Positions 43,378-52,864 of a DNA stretch of 64,000 bases are shown in pieces. The stretch lies in NCBI RefSeq assembly GCF_037976325.1, contig NZ_CP150265.1:5593001-5657000 (forward strand), given 5' to 3'. Position 1 is the first letter of the stretch. Each line of letters begins with the position of its first letter. The notes below the pieces were generated by a model. That model did no database searches. It was not told the origin of the DNA and worked only from the letters and a program-made list of their open reading frames with translations. The DNA is from Paenibacillus sp. FSL K6-3182. Lineage in GTDB: Bacteria > Bacillota > Bacilli > Paenibacillales > Paenibacillaceae. Position numbers and translations under genes: made by a program.

Positions 43378-45096
43378 ATGAAAACGATGACAGCGGCTGG
43401 CAGCGCTAACCTGCAAACTGGCGCGACTCAAAAAACAGTAGGCCAGTACTTGTTCGATTGTCTACAGCTGGAGGGCATTACCGAAATTTTTGGCGTTGCT
43501 GGGGACTATAACTTTACACTATTGGATACGCTGGAGCGCTATAATGGCATCCGGTTTATGAGTGGACGGAACGAATTAAATTCAGGTTATGCGGCGGATG
43601 GTTATGCAAGAGTTAAAGGCATATCCGCTCTTATTACGACTTTCGGAGTCGGAGAGCTTAGTGCTTGTAATGCGATAGCGGGAGCTAACAGCGAGCATGT
43701 GCCGCTAATTCATATAGTAGGTGCGCCTCCCGATAAGGATCAAAAGGAACATAAGCTGATGCATCACACTCTAATGGATGGAAATTTTGACGTCTTCCAC
43801 AAAGTGTACGAGCAGATTACGGCTTATACTGCAGTACTGACACCTGAAAACGCTGAGATTGAAATTCCTGCCGCCATTCGTATTGCGAAGGAGAAGAAAA
43901 AGCCAGTGTACCTCGTTGTGGCTGATGATTTAGTGACCATGCCGATCATGACACGAAGTGAGCCGATACCCCCGCGTCCAATATCCAATCTGAAAACTCT
44001 TCAGGCAGCAACGGAACATGCCCGCCAACTGCTGGGGCGTGCCCAGCGGCCGGTCATTTTGGTTGATGTCAAAACCATGCGTTTCGACCTTGTAACAGCA
44101 GTTCGGCAGCTAGCCGATGCGATGAACGTACCTGTTGCTACAATGATGTTCGGCAAGGGGGCATTTGACGAAACCCATCCGAATTATATTGGGATGTACG
44201 AAGGTTCATTCGGAAGTTCTGAAGTCCAAACCACAGTAGAAAATGCTGACTGTGTCATTGCGGTAGGCATGGTATGGGCGGACAATAATACCGCGAACTT
44301 CACTGCGAAGCTAAACCCGCTCGTGACAATCAATATTCAACCGGACATGGTCAAGGTCGCAGAAGCGGAATATCCGAATGTGTTCGCAGCCGACATGCTG
44401 CTTGCGGTGCAGAATATTGGATACATAGGCCAAGGTTTAGCGGGAAAAACGACATTCCCATACGACCAAATAACTGGCAGTGCCGGTGACCCACTAACTG
44501 CAGCCATTTATTACCCACGTTTTCAAAAGATGCTGAAGGAGGGGGATATTGTGGTCGCCGAGACCGGCACGTTTTACAACGGGATGGCGCAGGTGAGACT
44601 GCCGCGCAATGCAACATACATTGCGCAAGGTGGCTGGGAGGCGATCGGTTATGCCACACCTTCCGCATACGGTGCCAACGTCGCTGCACCTGATCGGCGG
44701 GTGTTGTTATTTACAGGTGACGGCTCCTTACAATTGACAGCCCAAGAGATCAGCACCATGCTCTTTTATAAATGCAAGCCTATTATCTTCATCTTGAACA
44801 ACGATGGTTACACAATCGAGAAATATTTAAATGTCAAAACAGAGAATCAACAATATAACAAAATTCCGCAATGGTCATACACTAAGCTTGCCGAAGTGTT
44901 TGGAGGCGATGCGTTTGCCGTGACAGTACGAACCTATGGAGAGCTTGATCAGGCTATAATCCAAGCGGAGAGGGAATGTACAGGAAGACTCTGTATCATT
45001 GAAATGATAGCCGCTGACCCTATGGACGCACCAGAGAATATGCGCAGGATGCGCAATTATTTGGAAATGCAAGAGAAACAACGCAGCCAGAACTAG
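43378..45096 (+). CDS. ThDP-dependent 2-keto-acid decarboxylase (indolepyruvate/pyruvate decarboxylase type)
   Basis: 572 residues from ATG 43378 with GGAG ten bases upstream. The N-terminal PYR domain has FGVAGDYNFTLLDTL, the cofactor-activating Glu in GRNELNSGYAADGYAR, and the paired His in KLMHHTLMDG that distinguish decarboxylases from acetolactate synthases. The C-terminal PP domain has LFTGDGSLQLTAQEISTML and FILNNDGYTIEKYL, the GDGS...NN ThDP/Mg site. It converts pyruvate, indolepyruvate or branched keto acids to aldehydes; the indolepyruvate route would give indole-3-acetic acid, but substrate choice cannot be read from this sequence. Monocistronic, ending at a terminator. Confidence 0.9.
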   Translation: MKTMTAAGSANLQTGATQKTVGQYLFDCLQLEGITEIFGVAGDYNFTLLDTLERYNGIRFMSGRNELNSGYAADGYARVKGISALITTFGVGELSACNAIAGANSEHVPLIHIVGAPPDKDQKEHKLMHHTLMDGNFDVFHKVYEQITAYTAVLTPENAEIEIPAAIRIAKEKKKPVYLVVADDLVTMPIMTRSEPIPPRPISNLKTLQAATEHARQLLGRAQRPVILVDVKTMRFDLVTAVRQLADAMNVPVATMMFGKGAFDETHPNYIGMYEGSFGSSEVQTTVENADCVIAVGMVWADNNTANFTAKLNPLVTINIQPDMVKVAEAEYPNVFAADMLLAVQNIGYIGQGLAGKTTFPYDQITGSAGDPLTAAIYYPRFQKMLKEGDIVVAETGTFYNGMAQVRLPRNATYIAQGGWEAIGYATPSAYGANVAAPDRRVLLFTGDGSLQLTAQEISTMLFYKCKPIIFILNNDGYTIEKYLNVKTENQQYNKIPQWSYTKLAEVFGGDAFAVTVRTYGELDQAIIQAERECTGRLCIIEMIAADPMDAPENMRRMRNYLEMQEKQRSQN

Positions 45097-45159
45097 AATA
45101 AGCAGCATCTAGTTTGCTTCTTCTTCCTTCATATACACTGTAAATAATCTCATTATAAG

Positions 45160-45191
45160 GCCCGATAGACTCGTGAACCAAGCTATCGGGC
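45160..45191 (+). terminator. terminator after the keto-acid decarboxylase gene
   Basis: GCCCGATAG (45160-45168) and CTATCGGGC (45183-45191) with a 14-nt loop, followed by TTCAACTTTATTT. Confidence 0.75.
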
Positions 45192-45234
45192 TTCAACTTT
45201 ATTTATGGAATGATCAGAGTTAAACAATACGCTG

Positions 45235-46134
45235 TTACCCATTAATTGAACGTTGTAGGTCACGAATGTCCTTCCACGAAATGAGCTTGATGTTTTCCTT
45301 TAGGAAGAGCTGCTTTATATTCAAATCACAGAGTAAGCGGAATTCAATTTCCCTTTCCATACAACAGTTTGTTAATTGCTTCAGTTCTTCAGTAATGATA
45401 GACGGATGAACAGTTAACTGGGTGATACCAGGTTTTAGGTTTTTGATCATGGATACAAACTGCGCCTTCACCGTCTCGTACTCTGCATTTGTGCTAAGGC
45501 AATACGGAAGAGAAATGATATCATCAATGAGGAAAATACCGCGCCTGTCCGCTGAAGAAATTCGTTCGGAAAACCTCTCCTTTTGCTCTTCGTTTATAAA
45601 CGGCTGCATTAGAATTCTTCTAGGCAAATTAAAGGGCAGTTGATACTCTTGGCATAAATCTAATGCTATATCCAAAAAATCACGTCCTGTGTTTAGACCA
45701 AAGATACTCCCTGCATGACTGTCAAGATGAGTGGGATCAATCCCTTGAGAAATCGCATATGTAATTTGAGCTCGCATTTCAAGCCTAACCTCATCCAGAT
45801 CAGCATTGGACTCTAAAAATGCGATATCTGTAAAGAATTCATTAGCTGAAGTAACAAGGCTGTGGAGCGGATTCTCATGATACACAGGCTTATATCCTTG
45901 ATGCTCTGAACTTGATAATGTCAAATGAATTCCGGCGTGCTCGATAGTCTGAATATCACCCTTGCTTAAAGCTTCTTTGGCTGATCGGCAGGGAATCATT
46001 ATTGAAGTTGAGGTAATGGCAGCCTGTTGAAATAATGTATGAATAGCCTCATTGGTTCCCCATGTTATTCCATAATCATCCGCATTAATAATTAATAATC
46101 GATCTGATTCTTTATATCCTAATTTAGAATTCAT
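45235..46134 (-). CDS. YdjC/ChbG-family carbohydrate deacetylase
   Basis: 299 residues. LLIINADDYGITWGTN (catalytic Asp and metal Asp), HAGIHLTL (His), PTHLDSHAG (metal His) and QLTVHPS are the family metal-site blocks in order. ChbG removes an acetyl group from chitooligosaccharides, allowing their use. It lies downstream of the GH35 gene, but a hairpin stands in the 85-bp gap, so it may be transcribed partly with the sugar operon. GGGGGAG precedes ATG. Cytoplasmic. Confidence 0.85.
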   Translation of the reverse strand: MNSKLGYKESDRLLIINADDYGITWGTNEAIHTLFQQAAITSTSIMIPCRSAKEALSKGDIQTIEHAGIHLTLSSSEHQGYKPVYHENPLHSLVTSANEFFTDIAFLESNADLDEVRLEMRAQITYAISQGIDPTHLDSHAGSIFGLNTGRDFLDIALDLCQEYQLPFNLPRRILMQPFINEEQKERFSERISSADRRGIFLIDDIISLPYCLSTNAEYETVKAQFVSMIKNLKPGITQLTVHPSIITEELKQLTNCCMEREIEFRLLCDLNIKQLFLKENIKLISWKDIRDLQRSING

Positions 46135-46170
46135 TTACTCTCCCCCTAATTCAAGTTGAAACATGAATAA

Positions 46171-46198
46171 GGGCGTAAGCACATTTGTGCCTACGCCC
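46171..46198 (-). terminator. terminator at the end of the sugar operon
   Basis: GGGCGTAAGCACA and TGTGCCTACGCCC form a nearly perfect stem with a very small loop, 22 bp past the GH35 stop; the T tract is short (TTATT), so partial read-through into the deacetylase gene is possible. Confidence 0.6.
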
Positions 46199-46219
46199 TC
46201 AATTTATAGTTGCCTTATT

Positions 46220-47971
46220 TTAAGAGCCTAAATCAGGTTGATCCAAGAAGCTAACGGTGCTATCCGTCGTTCCATGCAATTCAAAGATAATAATCTCATT
46301 ATCGCCTTGCTTCAATAATGGACCTGGCACATACAATCTCTTCTGCGGTCCAATATCCCAATAACGACCCAGATTGAAACCATTGATGAACACGACCCCT
46401 TTGATCCACCCTTCCAGACTGAGGAAAGTATCACATGGCTCATCCACAATTAAAGTTCCTCGGAAGAAGCTCGGTCCTGTTTGTTCCGTGATGCTCCCGA
46501 ATTGCAGGCCCGATAAGTCCGTTAGCGGTAAAGTGTACGTCGTCCAATCCGACAAGAACTGGCGTCCAAAACGTACCCCTTCTGTAATCCCTTTCCGGTC
46601 TTTCATATAAGGTCCGTAATTAACTCGGCCTAAATTCTCAACAAGGATAGAGACCTCTACTCCTTCCGCAGGCACTTCAAATTCTATCTTCACATCGGTA
46701 TGAACGCGGTCCAGAACACCAGCCGGCTGTCCGTTAAGGAAAATTTGTGCACGGTCATGCACGTCTTGCAAGAAAAACTGATCTTTAGGACGAGGTCCGC
46801 TAATAAACGTACGATAATGGATAAATCCGTAATCCTGCCCCAGCTTTTCCATTGTCTCAGGGTATGCTGTATAAATAGGTGCAGAGATGTTGTCCAAATT
46901 AGCCGCTAATGAAGCTTGCTCGGTCATTTCCACTTGTCCATACGCTTTCTTAGCGATAGGAGCTGGCAATTCACATGCAGGTACATCCACATATTTGGAG
47001 ATAATATCGCGCACCGCATAATATTTAGCAGTCGGTTCACCGGATTCATTTAGCAAGGCATCATAATCATAGCTAGTCACTGTAGGTTCATAGCTATCCG
47101 CCGTATGGCCGTTCGCTCCGTTGTAGAAACCAAAGTTTGTTCCGCCATGGAACATATAGAAATTAACGGACCCGTTCAGACTAAGCATTTCATCAAGCAC
47201 ACTTGCGACATCCTCAGCGGGACGGGTATGATGCTCCTCCCCCCAATGATCAAACCAACCATTCCAATATTCCATACACATAAATGGCGCATCCGGTTGA
47301 TATTGTTTAAGCTTCTCGAACGCTTCTGCTGGCCGAGACCCAAAATTCACCGTTGCCAGAACACCATCGATCATACCGCCTTGCAGCATCGCATCTTCTG
47401 GTCCATCGGAAGTGAATAGCAGAACGTCTATTCCACGAGCAATCATGCTTTCTTTTTGATGAATTAAGTAGCGTTTGTCATTGCTGTAGCTTCCATATTC
47501 ATTCTCGACCTGCATCGCGATGATCGGCCCGCCATTGGTGCATAGGAGTGGTTTTAATTTCGGAAGCAGCACATCATAATAAGCATCTACATGATCTAGA
47601 AACGGCTTATGGTAGCAGCGCAGACGCATATCAGGGTCCGCCAGCAGCCAAGATGGCAATCCGCCAAATTCCCATTCCGCACAAATATAAGGCGCCGGGC
47701 GAACAATAACATGCAGCCCGATTTCTCCAGCCAGCTCAATAAAACGAACGATATCCGCCATGCCTTCAAAATAAAATTGGCCTTTCTTCGGCTCATGAAG
47801 ATTCCATGGGACATACGTTTCCACGGTATTGAGCCCGCAGGCTTTTAATTTTGCAAGTCGATCTTGCCAATGCTCAGGTACAGTTCGGAAATAATGAAAA
47901 GCTCCTGAGAGGAGACGTATCGGCTGATCATTATAATAAAATGAAGATCCTGAATAATTAAATGTAGTCAT
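46220..47971 (-). CDS. GH35 beta-galactosidase
   Basis: 583 residues without signal peptide, so intracellular. The TIM barrel opens LLSGAFHYFRTVPEHWQDRL, with NTVETYVPWNLHEP and RPAPYICAEWEFGGLPSWL; the acid/base Glu is in QVENEYGSY and the nucleophile Glu in CMEYWNGWFDHWG. Two C-terminal beta-sandwich domains end KRLYVPGPLLKQGDNEIIIF. It removes terminal beta-galactose from oligosaccharides taken up by the ABC importer of the same operon. It is the last enzyme of the operon, 35 bp after the DUF4091 gene. Confidence 0.93.
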   Translation of the reverse strand: MTTFNYSGSSFYYNDQPIRLLSGAFHYFRTVPEHWQDRLAKLKACGLNTVETYVPWNLHEPKKGQFYFEGMADIVRFIELAGEIGLHVIVRPAPYICAEWEFGGLPSWLLADPDMRLRCYHKPFLDHVDAYYDVLLPKLKPLLCTNGGPIIAMQVENEYGSYSNDKRYLIHQKESMIARGIDVLLFTSDGPEDAMLQGGMIDGVLATVNFGSRPAEAFEKLKQYQPDAPFMCMEYWNGWFDHWGEEHHTRPAEDVASVLDEMLSLNGSVNFYMFHGGTNFGFYNGANGHTADSYEPTVTSYDYDALLNESGEPTAKYYAVRDIISKYVDVPACELPAPIAKKAYGQVEMTEQASLAANLDNISAPIYTAYPETMEKLGQDYGFIHYRTFISGPRPKDQFFLQDVHDRAQIFLNGQPAGVLDRVHTDVKIEFEVPAEGVEVSILVENLGRVNYGPYMKDRKGITEGVRFGRQFLSDWTTYTLPLTDLSGLQFGSITEQTGPSFFRGTLIVDEPCDTFLSLEGWIKGVVFINGFNLGRYWDIGPQKRLYVPGPLLKQGDNEIIIFELHGTTDSTVSFLDQPDLGS

Positions 47972-48006
47972 TTATTTCCCGCCTTATAAAATAGTTAAAT
48001 CATTAA

Positions 48007-49668
48007 TTAAGCATAATGACTCGCTATAGCCAGATTGATTCTCTCTCTTGCCGCTAACAGCCATTCCCCACTGCCCTTTGGATAAACAGAGAACGTCAAT
48101 GGTTCTTGCAAACCCTCTTCCAACAGCTTTATCGTCTGTTCTTTGCCAATTTTCTGCTCTAGCAGCTCGAGTGCGCGCAAGTCTTGCATCGCTTCATAGA
48201 GAACTTCCAAGCGAATAGACTCAATTGGCCCCTCTTCGCCAGGATAAACCAAGAAGGAATCTCCCGAAGGAAACGCAAGCTTTGCATCCGTTGACCGATA
48301 GGGATCCAGCTTCTGATCGATGGAGTACTGCGAATACCAGAAATTAAAACCCCAATGCAGAAAGCCCTTCAATCCAAACTTATACAACTGAAGCCCAATA
48401 ATCCGGTTTCTAGAGGAAGGCATGTTAAAAAAACGATTGGACACTTCTTGATGCTGCGCACAGCAATAATAGGTCCATAAATCCGGAACGCCATGCTCCA
48501 GAAACGGTTCGATATGATTGTTTCCCGGAATCGGTCTTTGCACTAGACCCCGCTCATACATATCCAAATCAGACAGCGCGTCCATAATAGGATAATCAGA
48601 CAAATGCTTACGCACGATCTGGCTGGCAGCCTGATAGGATTCCAATTGACTGAGGTCCGGCTCATCCGAAATATGGAACCAGCTTTGCTGATCCAGTCCA
48701 TTTTCTTTCAAGTAGCGATCAAGACTTGGCAGGAATTGATCCAAGAAGCTTCGATAAGCTTCAGAGGATGCATCCGTCTCCCAGCCGAATAGCTTTTTCT
48801 CTTCTCCATGTACCGTTCCCATAATCTTTGGAGCGCATTTTGCTCCCCATTGCGTAAACAAGTGTGAAAACTCAAAGTACTTCACGTCCAGCTTCTTGCA
48901 CATCGTTACCCACCGCGTAAGCTGATCAAAGCCAAATGTATAAGTATCTCCCTCCACATCAACTTTCACCAGTTGGACAGTTGGACGTTCTCCTCCAACA
49001 AGGGTATCGAGCGGCGGCGTAAAGAGTGGCGTCAATACCATGTTCATGCCGTGCTTGACCATCGCGTCCACATAACGTTCCAGAAGCGTCCAATGCGCTT
49101 CACTAAAGACTTCGACACCATACTGCGTTGCAATACAATCCACATGAAACCATTCCGTGTGAATTAACTGCTGCGCGGGCAATGCCGCAGGGATGACTGT
49201 CAATTGAAATATATCGGATACCGCTAAGGACTCCCCTTCCTCTGATTGAAAGGAGAATTGAATGGAATGAACACCCGCAGCGACAGAATCATCAAGCTCC
49301 ACGCTCACCCAAATGGAACGCCACTGCTCGGGTACTGCATTAATGGATTGTTGATTCAGCTCATATAATGGATCTGGATATAGTCCCGGTGTCGTGCGCA
49401 GGACGTTATCATCTGGATTTTGGAAACAAGGCATCTCCGAAGGAGCCAGCCCAACAGATCTAATCAAAATACGTTCTGCAAGGTCGGAGTCGATGTTTAC
49501 TTTTATATTTTTTAAGAGAGTATCTGAGGTGTAGGCGACTTGGAAGGAGTAGGTTTCGCCGAAAAGCGCAGAAGCGCTTTGAAAGGCTTGTTCGGTTGGC
49601 GTCTCATCTGCGAATACTTTTGTCAACGAGCTTAGTAACTTCGTCTCAAATTGAACTGGATTATTCAT
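48007..49668 (-). CDS. DUF4091 / GH123-like putative glycoside hydrolase
   Basis: 553 residues, cytoplasmic. The first ~165 residues are a beta-sandwich (WVSVELDDSVAAGVHSIQFS); the rest reads as a TIM barrel with HTEWFHVDCIATQYGVEVFS, DQLTRWVTMCKKLDVKYFEF, WFHISDEPDLSQ and GFLHWGFNFWYSQY. GH123 N-acetylgalactosaminidases use an adjacent Asp-Glu pair; the SDEP motif fits that site, but DUF4091 proteins are not proven to share the activity. It is flanked by a Gfo/Idh/MocA oxidoreductase and GH35 in one operon, suggesting a galactose- or GalNAc-containing glycan as the substrate. Confidence 0.75.
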   Translation of the reverse strand: MNNPVQFETKLLSSLTKVFADETPTEQAFQSASALFGETYSFQVAYTSDTLLKNIKVNIDSDLAERILIRSVGLAPSEMPCFQNPDDNVLRTTPGLYPDPLYELNQQSINAVPEQWRSIWVSVELDDSVAAGVHSIQFSFQSEEGESLAVSDIFQLTVIPAALPAQQLIHTEWFHVDCIATQYGVEVFSEAHWTLLERYVDAMVKHGMNMVLTPLFTPPLDTLVGGERPTVQLVKVDVEGDTYTFGFDQLTRWVTMCKKLDVKYFEFSHLFTQWGAKCAPKIMGTVHGEEKKLFGWETDASSEAYRSFLDQFLPSLDRYLKENGLDQQSWFHISDEPDLSQLESYQAASQIVRKHLSDYPIMDALSDLDMYERGLVQRPIPGNNHIEPFLEHGVPDLWTYYCCAQHQEVSNRFFNMPSSRNRIIGLQLYKFGLKGFLHWGFNFWYSQYSIDQKLDPYRSTDAKLAFPSGDSFLVYPGEEGPIESIRLEVLYEAMQDLRALELLEQKIGKEQTIKLLEEGLQEPLTFSVYPKGSGEWLLAARERINLAIASHYA

Positions 49669-49683
49669 ACATCTTGCACCTCT

Positions 49684-50946
49684 TTAAATTAGAATGCTTT
49701 CTGCAAAATCTTTGAGATTGATGCTGTTTCCATCCACTCTAGATTGCTCCGCCGCGAAGGCCATTAAATGGCTTTGAACGGATTGACTTGCCGAGGTAAG
49801 CCCCTCACTCTTGCCATCTTCTCTTACCAGCTTTAAGAAATCCTTGAGTAAACCCATATCACCGCCGCCGTGGCCAACATGACCTCCCATGTCTTCAAAT
49901 GAGATTCGCTCAATCTTGCCGCTGCCAAAATGGATCACTTCAATTTCATTTTTCTCCATGGCGCCGCGGATTTCACCTTTGGTTCCCATAAGCTTGATTG
50001 TGCGGCTGACATCTCTAGTAAATGCGCTCATCGTAAATGCTGCAGTGACGGAATTCGCAAACTCCAAATTCACAACCTGGTGGTCAACAACATCGTTGTC
50101 ACAATGATAGACGCATCTGCCGTAAGGTCCTTCCTCAAGCGCCTTATAACGCGCACTATAGCTCAGATCATTACTAATTGCCGAAGTTGGCCAATTCGTA
50201 TCCTCTGTTAAATAGTAATTAGGCGCGTAGTAGAGACATTCGTCTGACACTGGACACCCGTCTAAGCAGCGTAACGGCGCTCCTGCCGGCGCTTGATCGG
50301 CTGTAAAATGTGAGAGTGATCCGAAGGAGGATACACGAACGCATTCCGAACCAGCCAACCAGAGCAAGATGTCCAGATCATGACAGGACTTCGCTAGAAT
50401 CATTGGACTGGAATCCTCTTTCCGGCTCCAATTTCCTCTTACGAAGCTATGCGCTTGATGCCAGAACCCTACATTCTCATTATGCGTGATAGACATTAAT
50501 TTACCAATTGTTTCTTTTTCTAATAATTCTTTAATGGTAGAGAAGAAATTCGTATAACGAAGCACATGACAAATCGAAAACACTCGATTCAACTGAGACG
50601 CCTTTTCTCCCATAAGCAAACATTCTTTGGCATCGGGAGACATCGGCTTCTCAAGCAGCACATGATAACCTGCCTCAAGTGCTTTCATTGTCGGATCGAA
50701 ATGCTGTTTATCTTGCGTGCAGATGAGTACGGCATCCGCTAGTTTTGGCATAGCGAAAAAATCATCCCAGTTCTCAAAACACATATTATCTGCAATGTTA
50801 TGTCTAGCCTGGAAGCTCTTCCTGCGCTCTGCAACCGGCTCTGCAACAGCTACAACTTGCAGCTCATTGGGATGAGCAAGAGCATATTCCAAATAGTTGA
50901 CACCCCGCAAGCCCGCTCCAATTATGGCAACCGTAACTTTTTTCAT
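49684..50946 (-). CDS. Gfo/Idh/MocA-family oxidoreductase
   Basis: 420 residues. The N-terminal Rossmann fold has VTVAIIGAGLRGVNY (GxGxxG) and LLEKPMSPDAKECLLMGEKA with the conserved E-K-P; the C-terminal domain has ICHVLRYTNFF and SPMILAKSCHDLDILLWL, with the catalytic-position His. A Cys cluster (CLDGCPVSDECLYYAPNYYL) could bind metal and is found in a subgroup of the family. It likely oxidises or reduces a sugar with NAD(P) in the pathway fed by the importer. It lies 31 bp after the permease gene. Confidence 0.88.
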   Translation of the reverse strand: MKKVTVAIIGAGLRGVNYLEYALAHPNELQVVAVAEPVAERRKSFQARHNIADNMCFENWDDFFAMPKLADAVLICTQDKQHFDPTMKALEAGYHVLLEKPMSPDAKECLLMGEKASQLNRVFSICHVLRYTNFFSTIKELLEKETIGKLMSITHNENVGFWHQAHSFVRGNWSRKEDSSPMILAKSCHDLDILLWLAGSECVRVSSFGSLSHFTADQAPAGAPLRCLDGCPVSDECLYYAPNYYLTEDTNWPTSAISNDLSYSARYKALEEGPYGRCVYHCDNDVVDHQVVNLEFANSVTAAFTMSAFTRDVSRTIKLMGTKGEIRGAMEKNEIEVIHFGSGKIERISFEDMGGHVGHGGGDMGLLKDFLKLVREDGKSEGLTSASQSVQSHLMAFAAEQSRVDGNSINLKDFAESILI

Positions 50947-50977
50947 AATTAATCTCTCCTCGATGTTGTAAGTCTAT

Positions 50978-51868
50978 CTATTCCTTGACGCTTCCTACGG
51001 TCATGCCTTTAACAAAATACTTTTGCAAGAACGGATATACGAGCATAATGGGCAAAGCACCCATAAAAATTTGCGCATTTCGAAGTGTCTTCTCGCTTAA
51101 GTTGTCCATCACTTTAAGCTGCTCAATAGACATGGAAGACATTTGGGCATTAATCGACATAATTAATGTAGACAGATACGTTTGCAACGGATACTTTTCT
51201 GGTGAATTCAAGTAAAGAATGCCATCAAACCATGAGTTCCAATGCCCAACAATCGTGAACAAGCCAATCGTTGCGATCGATGGAAGCGATACAGGCAAAT
51301 AAATTTGCCAAAGCACACGCCAGTGTCCCGCACCGTCAATTATCGCTGCCTCATCCAGTTCTCTGGGAATGGATCTGAAGAAATTCAGCATGAGCACCAT
51401 ATTCCATACATTCAAAGCACCCGGCAAAACGAGCGCCCAAATCGAATCAATGATGCCTGTATCTTTGACAATGATATACGTAGGAATCAAGCCGCCGCCA
51501 AAAAACATCGTTATCGCAAAGAACCATACATAAGGGGTTCTAAATTTAAACTGATGATTAGATTTCGCAAGCGGAAAAGCGGTAATAAATACAAGCAGCA
51601 TATTAACAGCCGTCCCAAGCACGACCCGCTGTACGGATACCCATAATGATCGGAAGAACTCAACCTTCTCTCCCAAGTATTGATAGGCATCCAAGGAGAA
51701 GCCGACAGGCCAAAGCTTAACTTCTCCCGCCATCGCTGCCGTATTTGAGCTAAGTGAGATGGAAAGTAAATGAATAAACGGGATAATACCAAGCAGCGTG
51801 ATAGCTGTTAACAACAACGTATTGAATACGACAAAAAGCTTTCTACTGATTGATGGTTTGTGTATCAC
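50978..51868 (-). CDS. carbohydrate ABC importer permease (LplC/YtcP-like)
   Basis: 296 residues, six TM helices. The EAA loop DEAAIIDGAGHWRVLWQIYL, followed by PVSLPSIATIGLFTIVGHWN, is the ATPase-coupling site of CUT1 sugar permeases; the C-terminus KYFVKGMTVGSVKE is standard for the LplC subgroup. It pairs with the permease gene 15 bp upstream to form the channel. No ATPase is encoded in the operon, so a shared MsmX-type ATPase is expected. Confidence 0.93.
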   Translation of the reverse strand: MIHKPSISRKLFVVFNTLLLTAITLLGIIPFIHLLSISLSSNTAAMAGEVKLWPVGFSLDAYQYLGEKVEFFRSLWVSVQRVVLGTAVNMLLVFITAFPLAKSNHQFKFRTPYVWFFAITMFFGGGLIPTYIIVKDTGIIDSIWALVLPGALNVWNMVLMLNFFRSIPRELDEAAIIDGAGHWRVLWQIYLPVSLPSIATIGLFTIVGHWNSWFDGILYLNSPEKYPLQTYLSTLIMSINAQMSSMSIEQLKVMDNLSEKTLRNAQIFMGALPIMLVYPFLQKYFVKGMTVGSVKE

Positions 51869-51883
51869 TGTATTACCTCCGTT

Positions 51884-52774
51884 CTAGAATATTCTGTAGT
51901 TGTTAAGTTTATAAGCCGCATAGTAGGTAATGGATACTAACCCTAATGAAATGACCGATTTAAAGAGGCCGATTGCCGCTGCCGGTCCGAATTGCTGGCT
52001 GAACATCCCTAGTCGATAAACGAATGTATCAATGATATCTGCGCCTTCATAAACGGTCGGGTTATACATAATTAGAATTTGTTCGAAGCCAGCATTTAGA
52101 ATTCCGCCTAAGCTTAATACGCCTAGCAAAATGAGTATCGGGGAAATGCCTGGAAGCGTAATGTGCATCACTTGCTTCCATTTGCCTGCTCCGTCAACCT
52201 CTGCTGCTTCATAAAGCGTTGCATTGATCCCTACAATGGCAGCGAGCATAACAATCATATTGTAGCCCATGCCTTTCCACACATCTGATCCAATGACAAT
52301 GCCTCTGAACCAGTCATTGTCGAGCATAAACATAATCGGCTGAAATCCAATTTCGGTTAATAAGCCATTAACAGGTCCGCTCAGCGAGAACAATTCAATT
52401 ACGACTCCGCCAAGCACGGTCCATGACAGAAAGAACGGAAGGAAGATGGCAGATTGAATGAAACCTGAGAACCATTTTCTTGTCACTTCATTTAGCAATA
52501 ACGCAAGAATAAGAGGAACAAGCAAAAACAGGATCATTTTGAAAATCGCAATAATGATCGTATTCCAAAGCACTTGACCAAAATCCGGCAACGCAAATAC
52601 GTAACGGAAATTGTCAAAGCCTACGAATTCAGATTTAAAAAAACCGGATAATGGTTCAAATTGTTGAAAAGCCATCACTAGGCCAGCCATAGGACCGTAT
52701 GCATAGATCAATGTAGCAATAACACCGGGCAGTAACATCAAATGTAGTACATATTCTTTTTTCAGCGTTCTCAT
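51884..52774 (-). CDS. carbohydrate ABC importer permease (LplB-like)
   Basis: 296 residues, six TM helices beginning KEYVLHLMLLPGVIATLIYA. Coupling loop: YEAAEVDGAGKWKQVMHITL, then PGISPILILLGVLSLGGILN. The family works with a separate lipoprotein and a second permease to import oligosaccharides. A nested hairpin separates it from the lipoprotein gene, letting the binding protein be made in excess. Confidence 0.93.
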   Translation of the reverse strand: MRTLKKEYVLHLMLLPGVIATLIYAYGPMAGLVMAFQQFEPLSGFFKSEFVGFDNFRYVFALPDFGQVLWNTIIIAIFKMILFLLVPLILALLLNEVTRKWFSGFIQSAIFLPFFLSWTVLGGVVIELFSLSGPVNGLLTEIGFQPIMFMLDNDWFRGIVIGSDVWKGMGYNMIVMLAAIVGINATLYEAAEVDGAGKWKQVMHITLPGISPILILLGVLSLGGILNAGFEQILIMYNPTVYEGADIIDTFVYRLGMFSQQFGPAAAIGLFKSVISLGLVSITYYAAYKLNNYRIF

Positions 52775-52804
52775 AGATGACCCTCCTAACCAGCTGCTAA
52801 TTTT

Positions 52805-52849
52805 AAAGCGGGAGGAGTTGTCGACTCCTCGACTCGTCTCTCCCGCTTT
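52805..52849 (-). terminator. intercistronic hairpin after the binding-protein gene
   Basis: AAAGCGGGAG (52805-52814) and CTCCCGCTTT (52840-52849) enclose a second hairpin GAGGAGT-TGTCG-ACTCCTC. Lacking a long T run, it probably acts as a partial terminator or mRNA stabiliser, keeping binding-protein message above permease message. Confidence 0.6.
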
Positions 52850-52864
52850 TGATTGATTTAAGAT

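Noticed and set aside
45235..47971. YdjC deacetylase as a firm member of the sugar operon
   Set aside because: A stable hairpin stands between it and the GH35 gene; co-transcription remains possible but is not shown.
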